Below, one piece after another: positions 32,358-44,400 of a DNA stretch of 64,000 bases. The notes beneath the pieces were generated by a model. That model saw only the letters and a program-made list of their open reading frames with translations. It did no database searches and was not told where the DNA came from. The position numbers were made by a program, and so were the translations under genes. Source of the stretch: Rhizomys pruinosus (taxonomy: Eukaryota > Chordata > Mammalia > Rodentia > Spalacidae); NCBI GenBank assembly GCA_009823505.1, contig VZQC01004543.1, positions 849,163 through 913,162 of the forward strand. Direction: 5' to 3'. Positions within the stretch are counted from its first letter, which is position 1. The number at the start of each line of letters is the position of its first letter.

Positions 32358-32768
32358 TACAGGAAGTGGGGCTGGGTTGGAAAAGTCAAGGCCCACTCTC
32401 AGTGAGCCACTTCCTCCAGTAAGCCTCCACCTTATAAAGGCTCCACTATCTCCCCAAACAATGCGACCAATTGGGGACAAAACCTTCAAACACATAAGCC
32501 TATAGGGAGCATTTCACACCCAAACCCCAAGAGATGCTATCATCGAAACACAGCAGACTGGGTAGCTTGTGAACCATGCAAGTGTACTTTGCCTATGGTT
32601 CTGTTGGTGAAGTCCAAGAGCATATCTGGGTAGAGGACCTCTGTGTTACTGTGGTGTGGTGGAAGGGTAAGTGACACCGAATGCAGAGGACTCAGTCTGA
32701 GTTGTGTTTCAGTTTGCTTATGTAGGGATTCAGGGTACTTGAGCTATCGCAGACTAAGGGTTTTTCAG
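32358..32768. other. Single-copy DNA
   Basis: Nothing recognised. Confidence 0.45.
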
Positions 32769-32769
32769 C

Positions 32770-33085
32770 TAGACCTTATGCTAGATGATGGAGCTAGGAA
32801 TTGAATGGAGCACAGTACAGGCCATAGAGGGGCATGACATGTCAAAATAAAGAAGTTAGCTGTGTAAGAGAGAGACAGGCAAGCATGTAGCAGAAGCCAG
32901 CATCGCACCCTCTCACAACTTGGAAGGGAATAGTTAATTCCTTCTGTGGTCCTAGGAGAGGGAATATTTAAGTGGGTCTTGAAGAGTGGATGGAGTCTAT
33001 CAGGTGGTGGCAGGGAGGAAGGACATTCACACAAGGCTGGGGGACAGATAAGGAGCATGTCTGTTCTGAGCATGCTCATAAGGTC
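32770..33085 (+). mobile_element. L2-like LINE relic, sense
   Basis: Resembles L2: gctagatgatggagctaggaattgaatggagc, then agtgggtcttgaagagtggatggagtctatcagg, then ggaaggacattcacacaagg. Diverged. It covers the start of the longest unique-sequence open frame (32,972-33,586), which argues against that frame being a gene. Confidence 0.45.
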
Positions 33086-33610
33086 TTCACATTTCCATTC
33101 TTTTCCCTTGGGATTTTGTTGTTAGCTTCCCTTGTGATCATAAGTAGTAGTTATTTTGTGAGGGATGCCTATTCTGTGAGGCTCTACTTAGGAAAACAGA
33201 GGGCACACATAGGAAGTCTTTCACAGGTGAGTGATGATAAAGTCAGCTCCTGGCTCCTGAAATCTCCCCTGGTGTGGCTCCTCGGACCCCTTCCATCTGG
33301 GATTTCCTGTGCCTGGGACCTGGAGGTAGATTGTTCCTTTCTAGGGGATGTAGGAACTCCAGGTAATATAGTTTTTCTGTCTTTTTTGACCTTTCTCCTG
33401 AGTCTTGTAGGTTGTGCATATTTGCCAGTCATCTTCCACACTAGCAAAGGTTTCTTGTCTGATGCCTCTCACCTTCTTCGCCCTCTTCCTGAAAATCTGC
33501 TTTCAGGACAGGGCCCCACACCATCACTTCTCCTTCAGCTGTTCAAATTCACGGTTTCTTTATCCTTTTTCTCCTGGATGGAATAACTTCTCTAGTCACC
33601 ACTGTATACA

Positions 33611-33670
<60 letters not shown>

Positions 33671-33985
33671 TCGTGTGGATCTAGGTTGAGAGTTGGTTGA
33701 GATATTCAAAGGCTTCTTAAGACTTTAAACAAATAGATGGGCTATGGGACTGTGGTTGTAAAAATGGAATGGATGGCTGAGACCATTGATAGGCTTCGGA
33801 AAGAACCTGGACAGGTGACTCATCATAATTGCAGGGCATTTCGGGATATCACATAGTCCCCTGAGACTTAGTTGACCTAGGAGGGCAAAGAGTAAAATAT
33901 TGTTCCTTTAAGTCCTTTTGATCATATTAGTATAGACCTCCAAGTATGGTTATTAAGCATCTAGAAGTGAGTAACACCAGTCTGG
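33086..33985. other. Single-copy DNA with a GA tract
   Basis: Contains (GA)n at 33,615-33,668. The 204-codon plus-strand frame through 33,586 is discussed under rejected items. Confidence 0.5.
33615..33668. repeat. (GA)n microsatellite
   Basis: About 27 GA units. Confidence 0.95.
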
Positions 33986-34017
33986 TACTGTTATTTTTAT
34001 TTTATTTTATTTTATGA

Positions 34018-34132
34018 TTTTTTTAAATTGAAGATTTGTGCCTTTCATACATTTCTTAATGAAATTTATACACATTCCTCCTTCTTTGCCCCCTGCTAGA
34101 GCTCATCATTCTACCGTACATGTCTTATATCT
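34018..34132 (-). mobile_element. L1 3' UTR fragment, antisense
   Basis: catacatttcttaatgaaatttatacacattcc, then tgctagagctcatcattctaccgtacatgtc: the 3' UTR tail in reverse complement, cut off by the next L1. Confidence 0.6.
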
Positions 34133-34141
34133 TCTTCTTTT

Positions 34142-34847
34142 TTTAAATAATGCTTTTATTGATGTTTTGTGTATTTCAGACATCATTTCTCAGTTCAGTT
34201 TAGACATAGTCCCCTTTCCCTTCCCCCCACCCCACCCTAGATCATGCATTCTGCCATAACTGTTCTATATCTTTCTCTCGGTCTTTTTATGTTTAGGAAT
34301 TCACATTTTCCTCCTTTAATTTTATATTACTCTAAAATATGAATATATACTTTCCACTCATATACAGTAATTACAGAGTCTGAAAGTAAGTGGTGGATCC
34401 ATTCTAGAGCCCATTAACATATTTACAATATAACAACATAGTTGCTTTCAGATAAACAGAACTATAACAATAATGTTGTTCAGCTTGCCTTTCATCTGGG
34501 GATTTGGAGTTAGCATCCACAAATGAGGGAGACCATTCACTGCCTGTTTTTCTGGGACTGTGTTACTTTACTTAGCATAATGGCTTTGAGTTCCACCCAT
34601 TTACCTGCAAAATTCATAATGTCATCTTTCTTTACCACTGCATAGAACTCCATTGTGTAGATGTACCACATTTTCTCTATCCACTCATCTGCTGTGGGGC
34701 ATTTGGGTTGGTTCCAGGTCTTCGCTATTGTGAAGAGAGCTGCAATAAACATGGATGTGCACGTATCTTTGCAGTAGGATGAGTCTTGTGGGTATATACC
34801 CAGGAGTGGTATGACTGGGTCAGGTGGTAGGCTCATTTTGAGTCTTT
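34142..34847 (-). mobile_element. Older L1, antisense: 3' UTR and ORF2 end, left part
   Basis: 3' UTR (34,142-34,503), then the ORF2 C-terminus. On the minus strand, 34,836-34,537 is open for 99 codons with the DPVIPLLGIYPQD and EKMWYIYT signatures. It stops at 34,847 where a younger L1 is inserted, and resumes at 39,745. Confidence 0.9.
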
Positions 34848-35004
34848 TTTTTTATATTAAATTAGTTTTTATTGATGCTTTGTGCATTTCATACATTTTT
34901 TCCAATTCAGTTCAGGCTTATTTCCCTTTCCCTCCCCCCCCCCACCCCATCCCAGATCATGCATTCTGCCATACCTCTCCTGCATCTTTCTCTCAGTTTT
35001 TTTT

Positions 35005-35405
35005 TTCATTTTTAGCTATAAGTGATAATCCATGAGTACAAGCATCCTTCATGCAAAACCTATCTGCAGGCTGTTGTGCCCAAACACCTACAGCCCCACC
35101 ATCCAGTGGGGGGTGACAGGTTGTTTGTTCAATCAAGTTGATCAAATGAGTGTCCAGACTACATTGCTGTAGTTTCACCATTCACCCCAATCGCAGCCCT
35201 TACATTCTACCACGCCCCCTCTTCCGCAGGTTGTTCCCTAGGCTTAGAAAGTAGTGGTATTATTGTCCAGGTGCTGGGCGCTGCGTGAGCTATGCGAGAG
35301 AGCTCGCTTGGATGAGGGCGGTCGGCAGGATTTCGTGAATCTGGGAGCAGGATCCTAGGAGACGCGTGCTTGTGGGCATTAAATCTTAACTAGTTTGGAG
35401 TGAGA
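35005..35405. other. Unassigned segment inside the younger L1
   Basis: Moderately GC-rich (gcgctgcgtgagctatgcgagagagctcgcttgg near 35,280), unlike any other L1 copy here. It sits exactly where the ORF2 C-terminal region should be. It could be subfamily-specific 3' UTR, a filler from a rearrangement, or a chimeric read. Confidence 0.5.
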
Positions 35406-38162
35406 TGACATTTTTTAAACTATATTTTTTTCCCAATCCATGGGACATGGGAGGTTTGTCCATCTTCTGATGTCTTCCTCAATTTCTCTTCTTCAGGGGT
35501 TTAAATTTTTTTGTTGTAGAGATCTCTGTGTTTTGGTTGTTTTTTCTTTAGTTTTTTTATTATTTTGTTTTTTTTTTTTTTTTGAGGCTATTGTGCGTGG
35601 GAGGTCTCCTTGTAGTCCTTCTTTCAGTGCTGTTGTTGGTGTACAGAAAGGCTACTGATTTTCTATGTTAATTTTGTATCCTGCCCACTTTATCAAGGCT
35701 TGTAATCGTTTCTTCGGAGTTTCTGGTGGAGTTCTTAGCATCCCTTAGGTAGACAATCATATATCAGCAAAAAGGGATAGCTTGACTTTCCTCTTTTCCA
35801 ATTAGATACTCTTCCTTTATTTTCTTTTCTTGCCTTATTGCCCAGCTAGGGTTTCTAGCACTATATTGAAGAGGAGTGGTGACAGGGGCAGCCTTGCCGA
35901 GTTTCCTACCTTTAAGGGAATGCTTCTGTCATTTCCCCATTTAGGATGATATTGGCTGTGGGTTTTTGTATATATGGCTTTGATACATTGAGGAATGATC
36001 CCTCCAGATCCAATTCCCTCCAGGACTTTAGTAAACGCATGGAAGGACGGGATTTTCTGGAGTGTTCTTAAGCTTTCTCCGCATGCAATTGAGATGATGG
36101 TGTGGGTGTTTTGTGCCTTCAGGTCCATTGATATGTTTGATGATGTTTATTGATTTTCGTATGTTTGAACCATCCCTGCATGTCTGGTATGAATCCAACT
36201 TGGTCATGGTGGATGATTTCTTGATGTGAGTCTGTATGCGATTTGCCAGAATCCTGTTTAGAAATTTTGACATCTGTGTTCATTAGGAGAGATGGGTCTA
36301 ATAGTTCTCCTTTTTTGGTTGTGATCTTTCCTGGTTTTGTAGTAGCGAATGCTGGCTTCATAGAAGGTATTGGGAGAATCCCTCGTTTGTATGTCCTTCT
36401 AAAACAATTTAATAGTAATGGTTGTAAGTCTTTACGAATATTTTATAGAATTCTGCCGTGTGAATCACTCGGGCCTGGCATTTTTTGGGTTGGGAGCACG
36501 TATTACTCTTGCGATTCTTCCTGTACTATTGGATCGTTAGGCTGTATATGTTTTTTGTTAGCTTTGGCAGATTCCCAGGATTTCAGATATTCATCCATTT
36601 TCTTCTAGGTTTTTCAAACTTAGGAGAAAGTAAGTTTTTGAAGTATCCCTATACTTGTCTGGATCTTTTCATTGGTCTGCGTTGTGATATTTCTCCCTTT
36701 CATCCAACAATGTCTATTGATTTGGGGAGTTGTTCTCCTTTCTTCTTGTTAACTGGAACTAGCTGAGAGGTCCCTGTCTATCTTTGTTTATTCTCGCAAA
36801 GAAACAAACTTTCGGACTTCATTGAATTTTTACTTGTATTTCTTATCTTTTTTTTTCTATTTCAATTGATCTCTGCTGCTGATTTTTGTTATTTCGTCGT
36901 GTCTGCTCGTTTTAGGGTTCATGTTTTGCTGTCTCTCAAGTATTATTTAGCTGCAGTGTTGAATCATTCACTTGTGCTCTATCCTCTGTTTTTATTATGG
37001 GGCACTTAGAGGCTAAAACTTCCTCATTGATTGCTTTTAAGAGTGTCCCTAGATTTTCTGTGTTGTTTTTATCATTGTCATTAAGTTCCAGGAATGGTTT
37101 TATTTCTTTCTTTATTTTCTTCTTCTGATCCACTTATTATTCAGGAGGGTGTTGTATAGTCTCCATGTTTCCCTGTCAGGTTGTAAGGTTTATCTAGTTT
37201 TGATCTTGAAGTTTAATTGCCTCGTGGTTCTGATAGAATGCATGATTTTTTCATTTTTTTATTTGTTTTTTTTTGAGTTTTTTTCCCTGTGTCCCACGCT
37301 CATCTGCTATTTTGGGATGTTCCATGAGGGTGCTGAGTAGAAAGTGTTGTTCTGGTGTTTGGGTGAAATATTGGTAGATGTCCTGTGAGGTCCATTGGTG
37401 TAGTTGTTGGTCATTTAGTTCAGATGTCTCTCTGTTTATCCTTTGTCCTGTTTACCTCTTCTGGGGACTTAATGGGGTATTGAAGTCCCCTACGTATTAT
37501 GTGCTGGGTTATTCTGTACCTTGAGATCCTGAAGAATTGTCTTTAATAAAGTTTGGTGCACTGATGTTTGGTGCATATATATTTATGATTGTGAAATCTT
37601 CATCGTCAATGTTCCTTTAATAAGGATGTAATGCCCTCTTTGTCTCTTTTGATTTCTTTTGTTTGAAGTCTATTTGTTCTGATATTAGAATAGCCACACC
37701 CGCTTTCTTTTTGGTACCATTTGCTTGGATACTTTCTTCCATCCCTTCACCTTAAGTTGGTGCCTATCCTGAAATTGAGATGGGTTTCTTGTAGAAGCAT
37801 ATAGATGGGTTTTGTTTCCTAATCATTCTCCCAGTCTATGCCTTTTGATGGGGAGTTTAGCCCATTATTTTAAGGTTCATTTGAAAGATGGATGTTGCTT
37901 CCTTTCACTTTATTATCCATTTGGACTCTAGCCTTTGTTTTTGCTCCTGTGGTTAGTTTTTGTTAGTTTTCTTTTCCTAGGTGTTTGAGGATTTTTGCTC
38001 CTCTCTTCTGCCCTTTTGAATTGCTTCAAGTATTTTATGAAGATTGGTTTTTTTCAGACATGTATTCCTCATCTTGTTTATGTCATGGAAGATTTTTCTC
38101 TCTTCTTCAGAATAGTCGACATTTTTGCTGGGTAATATCTCTGGGTTGGCATCCATAGTCCC

Positions 38163-38420
38163 TTAACACGGGAATGCTTTGCTCCATGTTCTTCTTGCTT
38201 TCATGGTTGTGAGGCGAGAAGTCATGTTAATTCTGATGGTTTCCCTTTGTATGTGACTTTTTTCTTTTGTGGCCCTCAGAATTTTGTCTTTGTTTTGGGC
38301 ATCTAGCATTTTAACTATGATATGGCGTGGGTGTTGTCTTTTCTGATCTTGTCTATTTGGGGTCCTATGTGCTTCTTGTATTTGTATGGGCTTGTCTATT
38401 TTAGTTTGGGAAATTTTCAT
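38163..38420 (-). pseudogene. L1 ORF1p C-terminal fragment
   Basis: An 85-codon minus-strand stretch (38,420 to 38,163) with the ORF1p RNA-binding pattern: PIQIQEAHRTPNRQDQKRQHPRHIIVKM near the start, then KDKILRATKEKSHIQ. ORF1p is the L1 RNA-binding, trimeric nucleic-acid chaperone; the part seen is the RRM-like and C-terminal region. The N-terminal coiled-coil part lies in broken frames to the right (38.4-38.9 kb). The frame is lost after MKARRTWSKAFPC, so it is non-functional as written. Confidence 0.85.
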
Positions 38421-39423
38421 CTATTATCTGTTGAAGATCTGATCAATACTATTCTCTTGAGATTCTTCTCCTTCCTCTATTCCTTGATGCGGGAGTTTGG
38501 TTTTTTTCATAGTGTCCCATATTTTCCTGGTTGTTCCACTTTTTGTGTATTTTTAAATTTTTCATATCTTTATTTGAGCTTTTTAATTGCTCTGTGTTAT
38601 CTCCAGGTCTGATATTTTTTTTTTTTTTTTTTTTTGCTTGTTTTTTTCCTTTTCTTTCTTCTTGATTGACTGAGTGTTCTAATTCTTTTTTGTTTCCTCC
38701 TGTGTTTTTTCTTTAGACTTCCATTCCTTTTTGAGCATTCTCAATCCTTTTTGGCTTTTCCAATCTCTTCTTGGTGCTCTCTTACTTTGGGTTGGCTTCC
38801 TTTTTTCAGTGTTTTCTACTTCCATTCGGAGTTTGGTTTTTTTCTCCTTCTAGTCTCTTTTCTGGAGTTTGTCATTCTGTTCCTTTAGTTCTTTCGAAGT
38901 TTGTCATTGTATCCCTCTAGGTCCTTTTTGAGTTTTTCATTCTCTCTCTTTGTTCCATGACTTCTTCTTTATTTTCTTTAATTTCTCTGCGTATGTCTGC
39001 AATTATTCGTCTAAGATCTGTTCCTTGGGTTCCTCCAAGGGGATCCCATTGGGCTATCTCCCTCCAGGTTTGGTAGGGCTTGGTGTGGGATTATCCTGTG
39101 CTTTCCCATGTTGTCCCTTCGTCGTGTCCGGCAATAGGATTTCCCTTTTTGTGGTTCAAGTCACAACCGACTTTTCACTATATTAGCGATGGTTTTGCTT
39201 GCCTCTTCCGATGCCTTTGTTTTTTATTTTTTTTTTTTATAGGTGTATTGACTTGGCTAGGTTTCAGGTTTTCAGTTTGTGTATATATTGGATGTTGGAA
39301 GCCTAAGTTAGTCTCTCTTTCTGTTCTGAAGGTTCTCCAAAAGGAAGACCACTTGGATTCTTAGCATTCACTTGGCGCGGGGTGGGGGTGGGGTGGGGTA
39401 TGGTGCCTGATCTAGCCCGCGCC

Positions 39424-39744
39424 CCGGTCCCTCTGGGCCGGGGACCCCATAGCGGGTTCAGAGCGAGACCTTCTCCCAGCTGCCCCCCGCCAACCCCGCC
39501 TAGAGCTGTAGAGCTGTGTACCTGGCCTGGCGCGTTATGGCGTCTCCCTGCGACCAGGTTCCCCCCACAAGTCCAGCTGGGACTAGAGCAGACGGAAACG
39601 CGACCCTCAGCTCACCAGCGTGCCGGTCCCTCTGGGCCGGGGACCCCGTAGACGGGTTCAGAGCGAGACCTCTCCAGCTGCCCCCCGCCAGACCACCCCC
39701 CTAGAGCTGTAGAGCTGTGTACCTGGCCTGCGCTTTTATGGCGT
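39424..39744 (-). repeat. L1 5' UTR tandem monomers, period 199 bp
   Basis: The phrase ccggtccctctgggccgggg occurs at 39,424 and again at 39,623. Both copies continue with accccgtagacgggttcagagcgagacc-like sequence, then cagctgccccccgcc, then tagagctgtagagctgtgtacctggcctg. The second unit is cut at 39,744 by the target-site boundary. In rodents such monomers carry the L1 promoter, so this is the 5' end of the element on the minus strand. Confidence 0.88.
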
Positions 39745-41494
39745 CTCATTTTGAGTCTTTAAAGGGTTCTCCGCGCTGCTTCCATAATGGTTGTACAAGT
39801 TTACATTCCCACAACAGTGGATGAGTGTTCTCCCTTTCCCCACAACCTCTCAGCATTTGGTGTCTTTTTTGTTTTCTTGATCTTAGCCAGTTGTATCAGA
39901 GTGTTGTTTTTTAATGCAAATTAACCTTCTCTTAATTTATTTATTTTTATTTTTATTTTTTTGTATGTGTATGAATGTTCTGTCTGAAGGTTTGTGCACT
40001 CGTGTCGTGCAATGCCATGGAGCTTAGAAGAGGTTGTCGGATTCCCCTGGAACTGGAGTTATCCTGGAATTGGAATTTCAGATGGTTCTCGGTCACCATG
40101 TGGGTGCTGGGGATTGAACCTGGTTGGCACTCTTAACTGCTAAGCCATCTCTCCAGCCCCCTGAGAGTGGTTTTAATTTGCATTTCCTTAATTATTAATG
40201 ATGTTGAACACTTTCTAAGATGTTTCTCAGCCATCTTTCCTTCCTCACTGGTGAAGTCTCTATTGAGTGGGTCATTTGTTTATTTTTTTGTTTTTTTGAG
40301 TAGTTTTATATTTCTGGAAATCAATGCTCTGTCAGATGTTTCTGCGGTGAAATGTTTCCTCCACTCTGTGGGATTTCTCTTCACTTCCTTGATTGTTTCT
40401 TTTGATGAACGAAAGCTTTTGAGTTTAATGAGGTCCCATTTGTCAATTGTTGACCTTAAATCTTGCGCAGCTGCTGTCTGATTTAGGAAGTCTTTTCCTA
40501 CACCTATTGTCTTGTGTCTGCTGCCAACTTTTTCTTCTTCATCTGCCTTCAGAGTTTGGGGTTTCATGTTGAGGTCTTGGGATCCATCTGGAGTTACTTT
40601 TGTACAGGGTGTGAGGTAGCGGTTTATTTCATTCTTCTACAAGTGGTGATCAGTTTTGCCAAACCACTTGCTGAAGACTCTATCTTTTCTCCATTGTGTC
40701 TTCTTGGCCCCCTTTCAATATAAGATGGCTGAAGTGTATGTGCTCAGATTTCGGTCTTCAGTTTTGGTTCCATTGGTCAACGGTCTGTTTTTTGTGCCAG
40801 ACCAGGCTGTTTTATGACTGAGCCCTGTAGTTTTTGAAGTCTGGTATAGAGATCCCCCCTGTGTACTCTTTGCTCAGGGTTGTTTTTGGCTATTCAGGGT
40901 CTTTTGTTTTTCCAAATGAATTTAAGGACTTTTTTTCCCAAGCCTGGTGAAGAAACTCTTGGGGATTTTGATTGGAATTGCTTAAATCTATACAAGAGGT
41001 TTGGTAAAATGGGACATTTTTTACAGTGCTAATTTTCTCAATCCATGAGCATGGGAGGTTTTTCCATCTTCTGATGTCTTCTCAATTTCTCTCTTTAAAG
41101 CTTTTAAATTTTTGTTGTAGAGATCCTTGGTGTCTTTGGTTAGTTTGTTCCTAGGTATTTTATTGTTTTTGAGGCTATTGTGAGTGGGAAGGTCCTCTTT
41201 GAATTCTTTCTCAGTTGCTTGGGTCTTGGTATAAAGAAAGGCCATTGAATTTTTTAGGTTAATTTTGTATACTGCCACTTTGCTGAGCTGTTAATCGTTT
41301 CTAGGAGTTTCCTGGTGGAGTTTTTTAGCATCCTTTAAGTAAACAATCATATCATCAGCAAAAAGGATAGGCTGTTGACTTCTTTCCAATTAGTACTTCC
41401 TTTAATTTTCCTTTACTTGCCTTATTGTCCTAGCAAGTTTTTCAAGCACTGTAATGAAGTTGAGTGGTGACAGGGGGCAGCCTTGCTGAGTTCT
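39745..41494 (-). mobile_element. Older L1, antisense, ORF2, right part, ending at an assembly N
   Basis: Resumes at ctcattttgagtctttaaagggttctcc exactly where the left part stopped. It is interrupted by a B2 (39,925-40,160), then runs through the ORF2 C-terminal and RT region to the N at 41,495. It contains many short deletions compared with 15,413-17,160. Confidence 0.88.
39925..40160 (-). mobile_element. B2 SINE, antisense, inside the older L1
   Basis: Reverse-complement long-form B2 with several deletions (ggttggcactctt lacks the usual ccgggtcctctgcaagagc segment). Confidence 0.88.
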
Positions 41495-41495
41495 N
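41495..41495. other. Single N: assembly join
   Basis: Separates L1 sequence on the left from the start of the inverted duplication on the right. Confidence 0.97.
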
Positions 41496-44400
41496 AAAGG
41501 GCTGTTGATTTTAATTTTACACTGAGAATAGGAACACTCTCAGGATTTCAGTTCACCCATGATTTCACTTAAGAAAGACTAAATAACATTTTATTTTTGT
41601 ACTGTAGCTAATGTTGTCCAAAATATGTGTATGTGTATTAGATTGAGATTTTGCTTGATTATGTAGAGCTTGCTTTAACAAAAACTGTGGAAGCTTTTTA
41701 AAAAAAATCATTGCACAACAAAATCATAATAAAGGACCTGAAATACAAGAAATTCATAACTTGATGAGCTATTTCATATTTTATCATCTTAGTTAAAATG
41801 CATAATGCAGTCAACTTGTAGATAGCCAGTCATTCAAAAAAGGCACTATCATGTTAGGTTTTCAGTTTGATGTTTTAAAAATAATAAGTTTAACAAAAAT
41901 TTTTGTTTCTATACAAATTGATATTTCCTCCGTGGGCCAAAATATAAATTCCAGACACAAAGAGTTTAAGAAGAAAACCAATAGGAAGCAAAATACACAG
42001 TAGAATACAAGTTCAAGTTCAGACATCGCTTTACAAACAGACTGAAATGTCTGAGGAAGCAATGGGGCTTAAGAAAGGAAGGGAAATAAATGACAGAATA
42101 AGAAAGCACATCAGTGTAACTCACCTGGTATCTGCCAGGAATACTTGAGGCCACAGATTCATGCATATCTTTGTCTACAAGTACACAGTACAACGAAATT
42201 TTGAAAGAAAACCAATAGCCAATAGCCTCTGAACTAGCAAGGAACTAAGAACCACAGGACTTGAGTTCAACAAGGCTGTCCAAACCATGCTGACAATCAC
42301 CACCCTGGGATGACGTGATAGCAGATGAAGGGGACTGCACTCAAACATGGTTGATGACATGTAAAGGAGGAACTGGATAGGATCAAACATTGGAAGAGGG
42401 ACTTCCTCTGTAGTAAACACATAGACACCCATCCTGTCTACAGACTTCTTATGATGGCTCTGGTTAAGCTTTTTTGGCTTTATTATGCAACAAGGGCATA
42501 TACACTCTGTACAATTTTTATCTTTTCCCACATATGTGGTATACAGAATGAGACTTATGGTTTCCACATGGAGCTTCTTCCCAAAAGGCTTGTATGTTGA
42601 AGGCTTGGTGCCCTGATGCAGTGTTTGAGAGAGATTGAATCATGAGGGAATTAATGTTTTAACAAAAATGGAAAGGGAGCGGCCCCCATTTGGAGGAAGT
42701 AGATCACCTCTCCATATGTCTTATCCCTGCCCGTTCCCCCCTGCCCCTCTCTCTTCCCAGCTGATGCAATGTGATCACCCTTCTCAACTACACACTCTTT
42801 TTTAATTTATTTATTTATTCATTTTATTTTTAATTTTATTTTATATTTTGTTATAGATCACAATATAAGAAGCACATTGTTTGCAGATCACATAACATTG
42901 CTCAGTTTGCCATACCAATTAGAATCCACAGATGAGAGATACCATTCGTCGTTTATTTTTCTGGGACTGTGTTACGTCACTCAGCATGATATCTTCTAGC
43001 TCCATCCATTTACCTGCAAAGTTCATGAGGTCATCTTTCTTATCCCTGAATAGAACTCATTGTGTACATGAACCACATTATTCGTTTATTTTTTTTTATT
43101 TTATTTTTGTATGTGTATGAATTATCTGTTTGCATGAGGTCTGTGCACCCGTGTCGTGCAATCCGGGAGGTCAGAAGAGGGTCTCAGATTCCCTGGAACT
43201 GGAGTTTATGAGCGTTTGGCTTTCAGGTATGTTAAGTGCATTTGTGCATGCAATGCCCAGAGGGCCAGAAGAGGGGCATCAGAACCCCCTGTTACTGGCT
43301 CTATAGAAGACTGATGCTCAGTGCAGCGGTAGTGAGGTTCTACTAGAAAATTCCACGGGGTAGTAGGGATCCCTGGCTGGAGAGCACCTGATTCTGGCTC
43401 CTTATCCTCTCAAAGATTGTATGAGTTACCTACAATGTATCGTCTAATAAATTTCTTTTCTACTCAGTCCAGCCTAAGTAGATTCTGTTGTTCACAACCC
43501 CAAACCCTGGTGATATGGCGGTAGACTATTGTGTGCCTATGAACTGATTTATGGCTTGGAGTCCAGAATAACACGTGTTGTGTTTTTTCTTTGGTTCATG
43601 TATCTTTTAATTTCTGTTGACCTTTAATGCCAACCCTTGAGATTATTTATTATTTTCCTTCTCAGTTCTGATTTGTTTTGATTTAAAATGAAATAATGGA
43701 AGAGTTTATGGTCACAGTCGATTCCTTTGTTGTGGGCCTGTGCTGATGCAGAACAGTACAGTAGCAAGAATGTGTAGTTGGGCTGGAAAGAGGGCTCAGT
43801 GTTTTAAGAGACATGCCTGCTCTGTAGATTCCCTACTACCCTGTGGAATTTTCTCTAGTAGAACCTCACTACCTGCACTGAGCATCAGTCTTCTATAGAG
43901 CCAGACACCAAACCCTTCCACTATTTGTTGGATAGTGTCCCCTAGGGGTGACAGAATTATCAGAACCCAAGTCAAACATCTGCATGTTGGATATAAGGGA
44001 ATCCAGGATGAGGAAGTATTTTCCTTCAACTTTGAAAAGAATAAATAGCTGGAGTGAAAAATTTTTTAAATGTACAGAGGAGTGTTTAATAATACCTGGT
44101 GATCACAATGACAGAAATCTACTGTGAATTACAATATACCTTTTTTGACATACATTCTTCATCCTACACTCCATTCCAGGCAGCCTGATCTCTCCTTCAC
44201 TTCCTTCCCACCTTTACAAAATGAGGCTTATGTAATTTACTCAGGATCATGCAGCTACTGAAAATGAAAATTAGGATTTGAATCCAATTTTCTTGAGATC
44301 CGAACTCCGTAGCTCAGTGTTGGGTTAAAAGTCGTATTAAAGTCTATCCCTTATACTATGCCCCAAAGCACTAAGCCCACTATGTAAGACAGTTCATACT

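Larger units (their letters stand above)
34848..39744 (-). mobile_element. Younger L1, antisense, with monomeric 5' UTR, inserted into an older L1
   Basis: Bracketed by a perfect 16-bp target-site duplication, ctcattttgagtcttt (34,832-34,847 and 39,745-39,760), splitting the older L1 ORF2. On the minus strand from 39,744 leftwards: GC-rich 5' UTR monomers (39,370-39,744), T-rich 5' region, an ORF1-like stretch near 38.2-38.9 kb, the ORF2 endonuclease and RT regions (38.0-35.4 kb), then 3' UTR and tail (about 35.0 kb to 34,848). The ORF2 C-terminal region (about 1.4 kb in the 15-kb copy) is missing. About 400 bp of unassigned sequence (35,005-35,405) stands there. Many frameshifts, so dead as written; some may be sequencing error. 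Confidence 0.88.

Noticed and set aside
32972..33586. 204-codon plus-strand open frame with hydrophobic stretches
   Set aside because: It starts inside an L2-like relic, has no recognisable domain, overlaps an 87-codon frame on the other strand and shows no exon structure. A chance open frame is more likely.
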